The translations under genes were made by a program, and so were the position numbers. From Caryophanales bacterium UBA5455 (GTDB taxonomy: Bacteria; Bacillota_I; Bacilli_A; RFN20; CAG-826), in NCBI GenBank assembly GCA_002427365.1, contig DIQT01000011.1:38109-70227 (forward strand): 32,119 nucleotides of DNA, read 5' to 3'. This document shows, piece by piece, positions 1 to 7,626 of the stretch. Under the pieces are notes generated by a model. It had not been told where the DNA came from. It ran no database searches and saw nothing but the letters and a program-made list of their open reading frames with translations. Position 1 is the stretch's first letter; every line of letters starts with the position of its first letter.

Positions 1-1405
1 AGTGCTTGATAGTATCGGTGAACAAAAAATGCTTGTTGTCCCCGTTGAATTTAATGATTATCCGATTTCTCGAAGTAGTAAAGAACCATTAAGAAAAGAC
101 ATTAATCGTGCTTTTTTTGGTGAAAGCGACGAAACCGGTTGGGAATCCGTTGCCTCTTTTTATCATAAAAGTAGTTATGGTCAATTAATGTTAACTGGTG
201 AAGTTACCGATTGGATTAACTTAGAAAAAGAAACAACATACTTAGCAACCTATGTTGAAACTAATAAAGAAAATCCAAATTATCGGGCGCTTGATGCGAC
301 CTATTTTGTTTTAGAAGAAGTATATCGGCAATTACCAAAAAGTTTATTAGAAGAATATGATACGGATAATGATGGTTATATCGATGCAATTTATTTAATT
401 TACAGTGCCCCTAATTATCAACGCGCAGGTCAAGGCGCTTTAGATAAAGATGTTTTTTGGGCGTATTCATTTTGGTATTATGGTAATGATGACGCAATTG
501 ATCCAAATAATACTGGCAAACCCCAACCTTATTCCTACGCCTGGTCAAGTTATGACTTTATGTATAACGAATATGGAACAAAAAAGGTTGATGCGCATAC
601 GTTTATTCATGAAACGGGGCATATTTTAGGGCTTGATGATTACTATGATTATGGTGGTGAAACTTCCCCGTTAGGTGGGGTTGATATGATGGATAACAAC
701 ATTATCGATCATAATGCATTTTCTAAAATGAGTTTAGGGTGGATTGATCCGCTTTATGTAACGGGTGACACCGATATTTTTCTTGCCCCCTTTCATAGTA
801 GTGGGGACGCTATTATAATTAACGATTCTTGGAATAAGATGCCATTTGATGAATATATTTTATTAGAATACTATCAACCACTTGGTTTAAACGCCCAAGA
901 TTCAATCAAAACAGTCGAAGATTTATTTAATAATCGCTTACGTGGTTTTTCTAAGTATGGAGTTCGTGTCTATCATGTTGATGCCCGCTTAATTAGAAAT
1001 GCATATTATAAAAAGAATGGTTTAACGTATATGTCAAATTCTAATAATGACTATGTTAATAAAATATCAGCCTCATATGAAGAAGATGGTAATACATATA
1101 AAGTTGAAGTCGCTCATTCTAATTCCAAAGATGTTAAACCGCCACGGAATAAAATTAACGAACAATTTTCCTTGATTGCTCTATTAAATGCAAGTGATTA
1201 TAATTCCTTATCCTATCGCTATAAACCAAAAGGTTCAATTAAGACAATGGCGGATACTTCAAAATATGCGGACAATGCAAGTTTATGGGTTGAAGGCGAT
1301 TATTTAAAGTTACCATTATTTAATAATGGTGAAGCCGTTGGTTATGAAATTTATTTTGGTCAAATGTTAGCTGACGGTGCCGAAATTCAAATTAGGAGGT
1401 TTTAA
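1..1405 (+). CDS. M6-family zinc metalloprotease, 5' end outside window
   Basis: This is a secreted or surface peptidase of the M6 (immune inhibitor A-like) type, read in frame from base 2. The zinc site is HETGH at residues 203-207 of the visible part, followed by G210 and D213, which fits HExxHxxGxxD. A GGVDMMD stretch about 20 residues later is in the place of the M6 Met-turn region. A calcium-loop-like DTDNDGYID lies at 120-128. The GTG at base 2 is probably not the real start: the first visible residues (SIGEQKMLVVPVEFNDYP) align with residues about 75-90 of the next protein, so roughly 80 N-terminal residues, presumably including a signal peptide, lie upstream. It ends 4 bases before the next gene, whose Shine-Dalgarno lies in the last codons here, so the two are probably co-transcribed paralogues. 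The substrate is unknown. Confidence 0.88.
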   Translation, partial: VLDSIGEQKMLVVPVEFNDYPISRSSKEPLRKDINRAFFGESDETGWESVASFYHKSSYGQLMLTGEVTDWINLEKETTYLATYVETNKENPNYRALDATYFVLEEVYRQLPKSLLEEYDTDNDGYIDAIYLIYSAPNYQRAGQGALDKDVFWAYSFWYYGNDDAIDPNNTGKPQPYSYAWSSYDFMYNEYGTKKVDAHTFIHETGHILGLDDYYDYGGETSPLGGVDMMDNNIIDHNAFSKMSLGWIDPLYVTGDTDIFLAPFHSSGDAIIINDSWNKMPFDEYILLEYYQPLGLNAQDSIKTVEDLFNNRLRGFSKYGVRVYHVDARLIRNAYYKKNGLTYMSNSNNDYVNKISASYEEDGNTYKVEVAHSNSKDVKPPRNKINEQFSLIALLNASDYNSLSYRYKPKGSIKTMADTSKYADNASLWVEGDYLKLPLFNNGEAVGYEIYFGQMLADGAEIQIRRF

Positions 1406-1409
1406 AATA

Positions 1410-2909
1410 ATGAAGAAAAATAAAGCAATCATTATTTTATCAACGCTCCTAGTTTTAAGTAGCTGTAGCCTTTATAAAATAAATGTAAAACAGTACGAAT
1501 TTGCCACTGATATAAGTAAACTAGAACCCTTAGAAGGTGACAACTTTTATCAGCAAACATCATTTAGTAGTTCGCTTAAAGATATGCTTGAAACCGCAAA
1601 TAGCGAAAAAGATAAACGCGTTTTACTACCTTCGCTTGGTGAACAAAATATTTTAGTTTTACCCGTTGACTTTCCCGATTATCCAAAAGAAAAACTTGAT
1701 AATAATAATGGAAACGACGCTCATAAAATTATTCAAAACGCTTTCTTTGGTACAGAAGAGGTAAACCAATGGGAATCGGTTGCAAGTTTTTATTATCAAT
1801 CAAGTTATGGTCGACTTAAAATTGGTGGTGAAGTGGCCCCATGGTATCAAGTTAATAATCAAAACATCTTAGACGAATTAGCGTATTGTAATAATCATCG
1901 CTGCGCTGATGAAAAGCGAACAAATATTTCTTCAAGTGTTATGCAAGAAGCGTTATCATCTTTTATCGCTTCCGAAGATCTTAATGAATTTAAAGCAAAG
2001 TATGATCAAAATAACGATGGCTATGTTGATGCGATTGCGGTAATTTATTCACACCCAATCGGAACAGATGGTAAAGTCGATGGTGATATTGGAGGCCGCG
2101 AATCGCTTTTCTGGGCGTATTATACTTACGATAAAATAAATCCAAATGTTGATTTACCGGTTGGAAAACCATATGTTTGGGTAAGTTATGACTTTTTATA
2201 TCCAAAATATTCTTTGGGCAATAATAAACCAGATGCGCATACATTAATTCATGAAGTCGGTCATTTGCTCGGGTTAGAAGATTATTATAATTCTAACGAT
2301 AACGGTTATCGGGCAACAGGCGGAATGGATATGATGGATTATTCGCTTGGTGACCACACCGCTTTTTCAAAGTTACTTCTTAACTGGGTTAATCCATATA
2401 TTATTACCAATGAAGGAGAACTAACATTGCGGCCGTTTAATGAATCAGGTGATTTAGTTTTATTAGGAAGTAACGCCACCGACGCGAATTTATTTAGTGA
2501 ATATTTGCTCTTAGAATTTTATACACCAACGAAGATGAACTATATGGATAGTCAAATTAATCAAGAAGTAAGATTATTTAATGAATATGGTTTAAAAGTC
2601 TACCTTGTTAACGCTACCCGCCGCGGCTTAATTTTAGGAAAAGACGCTTTTAAATATAGTAATAATCGATCATCAAGTAGCGGTAATTTTATATTCTTAT
2701 ATCACCTTTTAGAAAGTAGTGGAAATAAGCGCAGTGCGAATGCGTTCGCAAGTAATAAAACGCTTTATAAAGCGGGCGATGATTTCGGCCAAAAAACGTA
2801 TCAAGATTTCACCTTTTCTAATGGAAGTTCGCTCGCCTTTTCCTTTAAGATTACGAAGCAAACAAAAACCTCAATTACTTTAAGTTTTAGCAAATGGTCA
2901 GAAGCTTAA
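1410..2909 (+). CDS. M6-family metalloprotease lipoprotein
   Basis: This 499-residue protein is a paralogue of the preceding gene and is predicted to be anchored to the outer face of the membrane. The start at 1410 is chosen because AGGAGG at 1395-1400 lies upstream and the protein then begins with a classical lipoprotein signal: MKKNK, a hydrophobic stretch and lipobox LSSC with Cys19. The zinc motif is HEVGH at residues 281-285 followed by G and D (HExxHxxGxxD), with GGMDMMD after it. A calcium-loop-like DQNNDGYVD is at 199-207. The C-terminal 150 residues are not assignable. An in-frame start 33 bases earlier lies inside the upstream gene and lacks a binding site. A degradative surface role (nutrients or host proteins) is an inference; nothing here shows the substrate. 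Confidence 0.9.
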   Translation: MKKNKAIIILSTLLVLSSCSLYKINVKQYEFATDISKLEPLEGDNFYQQTSFSSSLKDMLETANSEKDKRVLLPSLGEQNILVLPVDFPDYPKEKLDNNNGNDAHKIIQNAFFGTEEVNQWESVASFYYQSSYGRLKIGGEVAPWYQVNNQNILDELAYCNNHRCADEKRTNISSSVMQEALSSFIASEDLNEFKAKYDQNNDGYVDAIAVIYSHPIGTDGKVDGDIGGRESLFWAYYTYDKINPNVDLPVGKPYVWVSYDFLYPKYSLGNNKPDAHTLIHEVGHLLGLEDYYNSNDNGYRATGGMDMMDYSLGDHTAFSKLLLNWVNPYIITNEGELTLRPFNESGDLVLLGSNATDANLFSEYLLLEFYTPTKMNYMDSQINQEVRLFNEYGLKVYLVNATRRGLILGKDAFKYSNNRSSSSGNFIFLYHLLESSGNKRSANAFASNKTLYKAGDDFGQKTYQDFTFSNGSSLAFSFKITKQTKTSITLSFSKWSEA

Positions 2910-2949
2910 TAAGGTAGTCCACCGCTAAATAAAAAAGAAAATATAATGC

Positions 2950-2977
2950 TTGACATGCATATTTATAATGTTATAAT
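2950..2977 (+). promoter_or_regulatory. Sigma-A type promoter of the str operon
   Basis: A perfect -35 TTGACA (2950-2955) and a perfect -10 TATAAT (2972-2977) are separated by 16 bases. Transcription would start near 2984, giving a leader of about 125 bases before rpsL. A second TATAAT at 2964-2969 is too close to the -35 to be used with it. Confidence 0.85.
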
Positions 2978-2982
2978 TTTTA

Positions 2983-3063
2983 GCGTGTGTGAGATAAAAG
3001 CACAATTTTTGTGACGTAGTCACGCCTTTATTTTAAGGGGGTATGACACGCCCGAAGTCGTGT
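2983..3063 (+). promoter_or_regulatory. Structured leader of rpsL
   Basis: The leader holds several short inverted repeats. CACAA (3001-3005) can pair with TTGTG (3009-3013), and GTGAC (3011-3015) can pair with GTCAC (3019-3023); the two hairpins share bases and exclude each other. GCGTG (2983-2987) can pair with CACGC (3021-3025), closing a larger structure. ACACG (3046-3050) pairs with CGTGT (3059-3063) around an 8-base loop. None is followed by a U-run, so this is not a plain terminator. A role as a ribosomal-protein autoregulatory site is an inference. Confidence 0.45.
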
Positions 3064-3110
3064 GCTTAGATTTCAAGCAAGAAAAACTCATTTGAAAGGA
3101 GAATTTACAT

Positions 3111-3533
3111 ATGCCCACAATTCAACAATTAGTGCGGAAAGGTCGCTCAAATTTAACGGTTAAATCCAAATCACCTGCCTTAGGCAAACGTTGGAACTCA
3201 TTACAAAGAAAAGAAACTGACCAAGATGCTCCACAAAAACGTGGTGTTTGTACTCGTGTTGGCACGATGACGCCGAAAAAACCAAACTCAGCGCTTAGAA
3301 AATATGCGCGTGTTCGCTTAAGCAACAACTATGAAGTTAACGCTTATATCGGTGGTGAAGGTCACAACTTGCAAGAACACTCAACTGTCTTAATTAGAGG
3401 CGGAAGAGTTAAAGACTTGCCAGGGGTTCGTTATCACGTCGTCCGTGGCACGCTTGACACAGCCGGTATTGAAAAACGGCGTCAAGGACGTTCCCTCTAT
3501 GGAACGAAAAAGCCAAAACATCACGAAGATTAG
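3111..3533 (+). CDS. rpsL: 30S ribosomal protein S12
   Basis: This is S12, 140 residues, which sits at the decoding centre of the small subunit. The family core is plain: QLVRKGR at the start, PQKRGVCTRV, TPKKPNSALRK at 54-64, IGGEGHNLQEHS and GGRVKDLPGVRYH. The lysines matching the classical streptomycin positions (Lys56 and Lys101 here; K42 and K87 in E. coli numbering) are unchanged, so no resistance substitution is visible. It is longer than the 124-residue E. coli protein because of an insert before PQKRGV, as in Bacillus-type S12. AAAGGAG at 3095-3101 fixes the start. It is the first gene of the str operon. Confidence 0.98.
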   Translation: MPTIQQLVRKGRSNLTVKSKSPALGKRWNSLQRKETDQDAPQKRGVCTRVGTMTPKKPNSALRKYARVRLSNNYEVNAYIGGEGHNLQEHSTVLIRGGRVKDLPGVRYHVVRGTLDTAGIEKRRQGRSLYGTKKPKHHED

Positions 3534-3590
3534 TTTTTACGATAAATTTATTCATCCCATATTTAGGGAAATCTCAAGGAGGAAAGAAAT

Positions 3591-4061
3591 ATGCCACGTA
3601 AAGGAAGTGTCGAAAAACGCGACGTTCTCCCAGATCCAATTTACAATTCAAAATTAGTTACACGCTTAATTAATAAATTGATGTATGATGGCAAACGGGG
3701 AACTGCTCAAACAATTTTATATGGTGCTTTTGATCGCATTGAAAAACAAAGTGGTCAACCAGCAATGGACGTCTTTGCTACCGCATTAAATAATATCATG
3801 CCTGAAGTTGAATTAAGAGTTCGCCGGGTCGGTGGTCAAAACTATCAAGTACCAACCGAAGTTAACGCGGAAAGAAAAGTCACATTAGGTTTAAGATGGT
3901 TAGTTAACTATTCACGTTTAAGAAATGAAAAAACGATGGAAGAACGGTTAGCTGGCGAAATTATTGATGCTGCACAAGGAACAGGAGCATCCGTTAAAAG
4001 AAGAGACGATGTACACAAAATGGCTGAAGCAAATAAAGCTTATGCACATTATCGTTATTAA
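3591..4061 (+). CDS. rpsG: 30S ribosomal protein S7
   Basis: This is S7, 156 residues, the primary binder that nucleates assembly of the 3' domain of 16S rRNA (the small-subunit head). Recognisable family segments are MPRKGSVEKRDVLPDPIYNS, LINKLMYDGKRGTAQ, the VEVRLRRVGG-like stretch PEVELRVRRVGGQNYQVP and the C-terminal VKRRDDVHKMAEANKAYAHYR. The length is normal. AAGGAGG at 3577-3583 places the start. It lies 57 bases after rpsL and 36 before fusA in the classic rpsL-rpsG-fusA order. In some bacteria S7 is the translational repressor of this operon; nothing here proves that for this organism. Confidence 0.98.
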   Translation: MPRKGSVEKRDVLPDPIYNSKLVTRLINKLMYDGKRGTAQTILYGAFDRIEKQSGQPAMDVFATALNNIMPEVELRVRRVGGQNYQVPTEVNAERKVTLGLRWLVNYSRLRNEKTMEERLAGEIIDAAQGTGASVKRRDDVHKMAEANKAYAHYRY

Positions 4062-4097
4062 TTTGTTGCAGAATGTTAATAAAGGGAAGGAAATGTT

Positions 4098-6182
4098 ATG
4101 GGAAAAAGAACTTTTGAATTAGAACATACCCGCAATATCGGTATCATGGCCCATATTGATGCCGGCAAGACAACTGTAACGGAACGTATCTTATACTACA
4201 CCGGTAAAATTCATAAAGTCGGTGAAACCCACGAAGGGGCAGCGACGATGGACTGGATGGCGCAAGAACAAGAACGCGGCATCACCATTACAAGCGCGGC
4301 CACAACCGCAACTTGGGGAAATTACCGGATTAACATTATCGATACACCAGGTCACGTCGACTTCACTGTTGAAGTTGAACGTTCACTCCGGGTACTCGAT
4401 GGTGCAGTTACGATTCTTGATGCTAAAAGTGGTGTAGAACCACAAACCGAAACGGTTTGGCGCCAAGCGGATAAATATCGTGTCCCGCGAATTGTCTTCG
4501 CAAATAAAATGGACGCGACAGGAGCAGACTTTGAAATGTCTGTTCGTTCCATTGGTGAACGGCTCGGGGCAAATGCCGCGGCGGTCCAATACCCCATCGG
4601 TGCGGAATCAGCATTTAAAGGAATGATTGACTTAATTGGAATGAAGGCGTTTATTTATACCGATCACTCCATGGAAGAACCAAAAGTCGGTGAAATTCCT
4701 GCTGAATACGTTAGCAAAGCAAATGAATACCGGATGTTATTACTTGAACAACTCGCAAACTTCGATGATGAGTTAATGATGCTTGTCTTAGAAGGCGAAG
4801 AAGTTCCTGTTGATCTAATTAAGAAAACAATCCGTAAGGCCGTTCTCTTAGGCGAGTTTTATCCCGTCTTCTGTGGATCAGCCTATAAAAACAAAGGTAT
4901 TCAACCATTATTAGACGGCGTAATCGATTATTTACCAAGTCCATTAGAAATCCCCTCTTCAAAAGCGGAAGATAAAAATGGCAAGGAATATCTCGTTCAC
5001 GCTGATGATGATGAACCGTTATCGGCGTTAGCGTTCAAGATTGCTACCGACCCCTATATTGGTCGCTTAGCGTATGTTCGGGTTTACGCCGGTGTCTTGA
5101 AAAAAGGCTCGTATGTCTTAAATACTACAAAAAATAAACGCGAACGGATTTCCCGTTTGGTGCTCATGCACTCCAACCACCGCGAAGAAGTGGAAGAATT
5201 GCATGCTGGTGATATCGGCGCGGTCGTCGGATTTAAAGAAACGGTGACTGGTGATTCAATCTCAAGTCCGGAAGTTCCAATAATTCTTGAAAGAATGGAA
5301 TTCCCTGACCCAGTTATTGAACAAGCTGTTGAACCAAAAACAAAAGCTGACCAAGAAAAAATGTCCGAAGGATTTGCTAAATTAGCGGAAGAAGACCCAA
5401 CCTTCAAAATTCGGACTGATAAAGAAACAGGTCAAACAATTATTGCCGGTGTTGGCGAATTACACCTTGATATATTAGTCGATCGGTTACGGAGAGAATT
5501 TGGCGTTAACGTCGCTGTTGGTAAACCACAAGTTAACTATCGCGAAACGATTCGTCAAGGCGCGGACTGCGAAGGCCGTTACATCCGTCAATCAGGTGGT
5601 CGCGGGCAATATGGGCACGTTAAAATTCACTTTGAACCTAATCCAGGTGGCGGTTATGTCTTCGAAGATAAAATCGTTGGTGGAACAGTGCCTCGTGAAT
5701 ATATTAAGCCGACAAATGACGGCTTACAAGATGCATTGGAACGTGGCTTAATTGCTGGCTATCCAATCATTGACATTAAAGCAACATTGTTTGATGGGTC
5801 GTATCACGATGTTGACTCGAGTGAATCTGCTTACAAAATTGCCGCCTCAATGGCGTTACGCGAAGCAGCCACAAAATGTAGTCCGGTAATTCTTGAACCA
5901 ATTATGAAAGTTGAAATTACCGTACCCGAAAATTATTATGGTGATGTTGTTGGTGACATTTCTCGTCGCCGGGGCATGATGATTGGTGAAGACCAACGTG
6001 CCAACGCCAAAATAATTGAAGCGGAAATTCCGCTTGCCGAACTATTCGGCTATGTTACCGATTTACGGTCAATGACCCAAGGACGTGGAACATACGCAAT
6101 GCAGTTCGATCATTATGGTGAAACCCCACGCTTTATCCAAGAAGAAATTATTTCTAAAACCGGGGGCGCGTCTGCCCGCTAG
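4098..6182 (+). CDS. fusA: Translation elongation factor G
   Basis: EF-G, 694 residues, is the GTPase that drives translocation of tRNA and mRNA on the ribosome. The G1 loop is AHIDAGKTT (18-26), switch I contains RGITITSAAT (60-69), G3 is DTPGHVDFT (82-90), G4 is NKMD (136-139), and GSA marks G5. Domain IV is visible as SGGRGQYGHV and GGTVPREYI, and the C-terminal domain as PENYYGDVVGDISRRRG. Full normal length and no missing key residue make this the housekeeping EF-G rather than a TetM-like protection protein. A binding site GGGAAGG just upstream supports the ATG at 4098. It ends about 100 bases before tuf. Confidence 0.98.
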   Translation: MGKRTFELEHTRNIGIMAHIDAGKTTVTERILYYTGKIHKVGETHEGAATMDWMAQEQERGITITSAATTATWGNYRINIIDTPGHVDFTVEVERSLRVLDGAVTILDAKSGVEPQTETVWRQADKYRVPRIVFANKMDATGADFEMSVRSIGERLGANAAAVQYPIGAESAFKGMIDLIGMKAFIYTDHSMEEPKVGEIPAEYVSKANEYRMLLLEQLANFDDELMMLVLEGEEVPVDLIKKTIRKAVLLGEFYPVFCGSAYKNKGIQPLLDGVIDYLPSPLEIPSSKAEDKNGKEYLVHADDDEPLSALAFKIATDPYIGRLAYVRVYAGVLKKGSYVLNTTKNKRERISRLVLMHSNHREEVEELHAGDIGAVVGFKETVTGDSISSPEVPIILERMEFPDPVIEQAVEPKTKADQEKMSEGFAKLAEEDPTFKIRTDKETGQTIIAGVGELHLDILVDRLRREFGVNVAVGKPQVNYRETIRQGADCEGRYIRQSGGRGQYGHVKIHFEPNPGGGYVFEDKIVGGTVPREYIKPTNDGLQDALERGLIAGYPIIDIKATLFDGSYHDVDSSESAYKIAASMALREAATKCSPVILEPIMKVEITVPENYYGDVVGDISRRRGMMIGEDQRANAKIIEAEIPLAELFGYVTDLRSMTQGRGTYAMQFDHYGETPRFIQEEIISKTGGASAR

Positions 6183-6214
6183 GCAGAAATAGGCAATTAA
6201 GTAACTCATTACTA

Positions 6215-6242
6215 TTGCATTTATTCTAAACTTTGCTATTAT
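6215..6242 (+). promoter_or_regulatory. Probable internal promoter for tuf
   Basis: TTGCAT (6215-6220) and TATTAT (6237-6242) are separated by 16 bases, each hexamer differing by one base from consensus. This would give tuf its own transcript in addition to read-through from fusA, a common arrangement for the most highly made translation factor. Confidence 0.55.
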
Positions 6243-6282
6243 GAAATCGTGTAAAAATAAGCGATTTCAGAAGGAGGAAATC
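6243..6282 (+). promoter_or_regulatory. Alternative hairpins around the tuf ribosome binding site
   Basis: GAAATCG (6243-6249) can pair perfectly with CGATTTC (6262-6268). The same GATTTC (6263-6268) can instead pair with GAAATC (6277-6282), which would hold the AAGGAGG binding site (6271-6277) in and beside an 8-base loop. The two foldings exclude each other. The pairing is read directly from the sequence; a regulatory role is inference. Confidence 0.4.
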
Positions 6283-6284
6283 AC

Positions 6285-7469
6285 ATGGCAAAACAAAAAT
6301 TTGACAGAAGTAAAGCACACATTAACGTTGGTACAATCGGTCACGTTGACCATGGTAAAACAACCTTAACAGCGGCCATCACCAAAGTCTTAGCAAAAGC
6401 TGGTGGTGCAACATTTAAAGATTACGCGGAAATCGATGGAGCTCCCGAAGAAAAAGAACGCGGAATTACAATTAGTACTTCTCACATCGAATACGAAACA
6501 GCAAACAGACACTATGCGCACATTGACTGTCCAGGTCACGCGGACTACGTAAAGAACATGATTACTGGTGCCGCTCAAATGGATGGCGCAATTCTCGTCG
6601 TTGCCGCAACTGATGGCGTTATGCCACAAACACGCGAACACGTCTTACTTAGTAAACAAGTTGGTGTTCCAAGACTCGTTGTTTTCTTAAACAAAACAGA
6701 CTTAGTTAATGACCCAGAACTCATTGAACTCGTTGAAATGGAAGTTCGGGACCTCTTAAACGAATATGGTTTTGATGGCGATGGTGCCCCAGTTGTTGCT
6801 GGTAGTGCCCGTGCCGCGCTCGAAGGCGACCCTGAAGCTGAAAAACAAATTTTAGCTTTAATGGCTGCTGTCGACGAATATATCCCAGAACCTCTTCGTG
6901 ATAACGATAAACCATTCTTACTCCCAATTGAAGACGTCATGACCATTACTGGCCGTGGTACCGTCGTTACCGGTCGGGTTGAACGTGGTGTCATCCGCGT
7001 TAACGATCCAGTTGAAATCGTTGGCGTTCGTGAAACACAAAAATCCGTCGTTACTGGTCTTGAAATGTTCAAGAAAACCCTCGACTACGCCGAATCCGGC
7101 GACAACGTTGGTGCCCTTCTTAGAGGTATCACCCGCGACCAAGTCGAACGTGGTCAAGTCTTAGCGAAACCTGGTTCAGTTAAACCACACTCCAAGTTCA
7201 CCGCTCAAGTTTACGTCTTAAAGAAAGAAGAAGGCGGCCGTCACACAGCTTTCTTAAGCAACTATCGCCCACAATTCTTCTTCCGTACAACGGACATTAC
7301 CGGAACCATTACCTTACCAGAAGGTGTTGACATGGTTATGCCTGGTGATAACGTTGAATTAACCGTTCAACTTATTCACCCAGTCGCAATTGAACAAGGT
7401 ACCAAGTTCTCCATCCGTGAAGGTGGCCGGACTGTTGGTGCTGGTACAATTACCGAAATTATTAAATAA
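6285..7469 (+). CDS. tuf: Translation elongation factor Tu
   Basis: EF-Tu, 394 residues, is the GTPase that delivers aminoacyl-tRNA to the ribosome. G1 is GHVDHGKTT (19-27), G3 is DCPGHADY (81-88), and G4 is NKTD (136-139), where many bacteria have NKCD. GSARAALEG follows. Domain II shows GRGTVVTGRVERG and domain III ends in REGGRTVGAGTI, so the protein is complete. Switch I keeps RGITISTSHIEYE. AAGGAGG at 6271-6277 fixes the start. The gene closes the str operon and is followed by a strong terminator at 7498. Confidence 0.98.
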   Translation: MAKQKFDRSKAHINVGTIGHVDHGKTTLTAAITKVLAKAGGATFKDYAEIDGAPEEKERGITISTSHIEYETANRHYAHIDCPGHADYVKNMITGAAQMDGAILVVAATDGVMPQTREHVLLSKQVGVPRLVVFLNKTDLVNDPELIELVEMEVRDLLNEYGFDGDGAPVVAGSARAALEGDPEAEKQILALMAAVDEYIPEPLRDNDKPFLLPIEDVMTITGRGTVVTGRVERGVIRVNDPVEIVGVRETQKSVVTGLEMFKKTLDYAESGDNVGALLRGITRDQVERGQVLAKPGSVKPHSKFTAQVYVLKKEEGGRHTAFLSNYRPQFFFRTTDITGTITLPEGVDMVMPGDNVELTVQLIHPVAIEQGTKFSIREGGRTVGAGTITEIIK

Positions 7470-7497
7470 GCATTGCTTAATTAATTAAACGAAATGA

Positions 7498-7525
7498 AGC
7501 CTCTTCAAATGAAGGGGCTTTTTTT
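7498..7525 (+). terminator. Intrinsic terminator after tuf
   Basis: A 9-base-pair stem, AGCCTCTTC with GAAGGGGCT (one G-U pair), has a 4-base loop AAAT and runs into seven T. It lies 28 bases after the tuf stop codon and ends the str operon. Confidence 0.93.
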
Positions 7526-7545
7526 GTTCGTTATAATAATGGCTA

Positions 7546-7581
7546 ATAATTACATTTACATTGGTAATTGCATGTAATTAT
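7546..7581 (+). repeat. 10-bp inverted repeat at the RDD promoter
   Basis: ATAATTACAT (7546-7555) is the exact reverse complement of ATGTAATTAT (7572-7581); the spacer is 16 bases. TTACAT also occurs twice in a row (7550-7561) and GTAATT twice (7564-7569 and 7574-7579). The right arm ends four bases before the -10 box, so a bound repressor would block polymerase. No named operator is recognised. Confidence 0.5.
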
Positions 7582-7590
7582 AGATATAAT
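7561..7590 (+). promoter_or_regulatory. Probable promoter of the RDD gene pair
   Basis: A perfect -10 TATAAT (7585-7590) is preceded by TTGGTA (7561-7566) at an 18-base spacing. A TTGCAT at 7568 is only 11 bases away and is too close. The -35 is therefore weak, which would suit a regulated promoter. Confidence 0.5.
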
Positions 7591-7626
7591 GATAACTAGA
7601 ATTTTAACGAAGGAAGTAGATTATAT

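Noticed and set aside
2..4. GTG as start codon of the first metalloprotease
   Set aside because: Alignment with the neighbouring paralogue shows the visible protein begins in the middle of the domain; the true start lies outside the window.
1377..1409. ATG at 1377 as start of the second metalloprotease
   Set aside because: It lies inside the upstream gene, lacks a binding site and would spoil the lipoprotein signal; ATG 1410 has AGGAGG and a clean signal peptide.
3445..3657. Open frame overlapping rpsL and rpsG
   Set aside because: It overlaps both ribosomal genes in another frame and has no family features.
6575..7072. Long open frame on the - strand inside tuf
   Set aside because: It is a compositional shadow of the highly expressed tuf gene, rich in Ser, Thr and Arg, with no recognisable protein.
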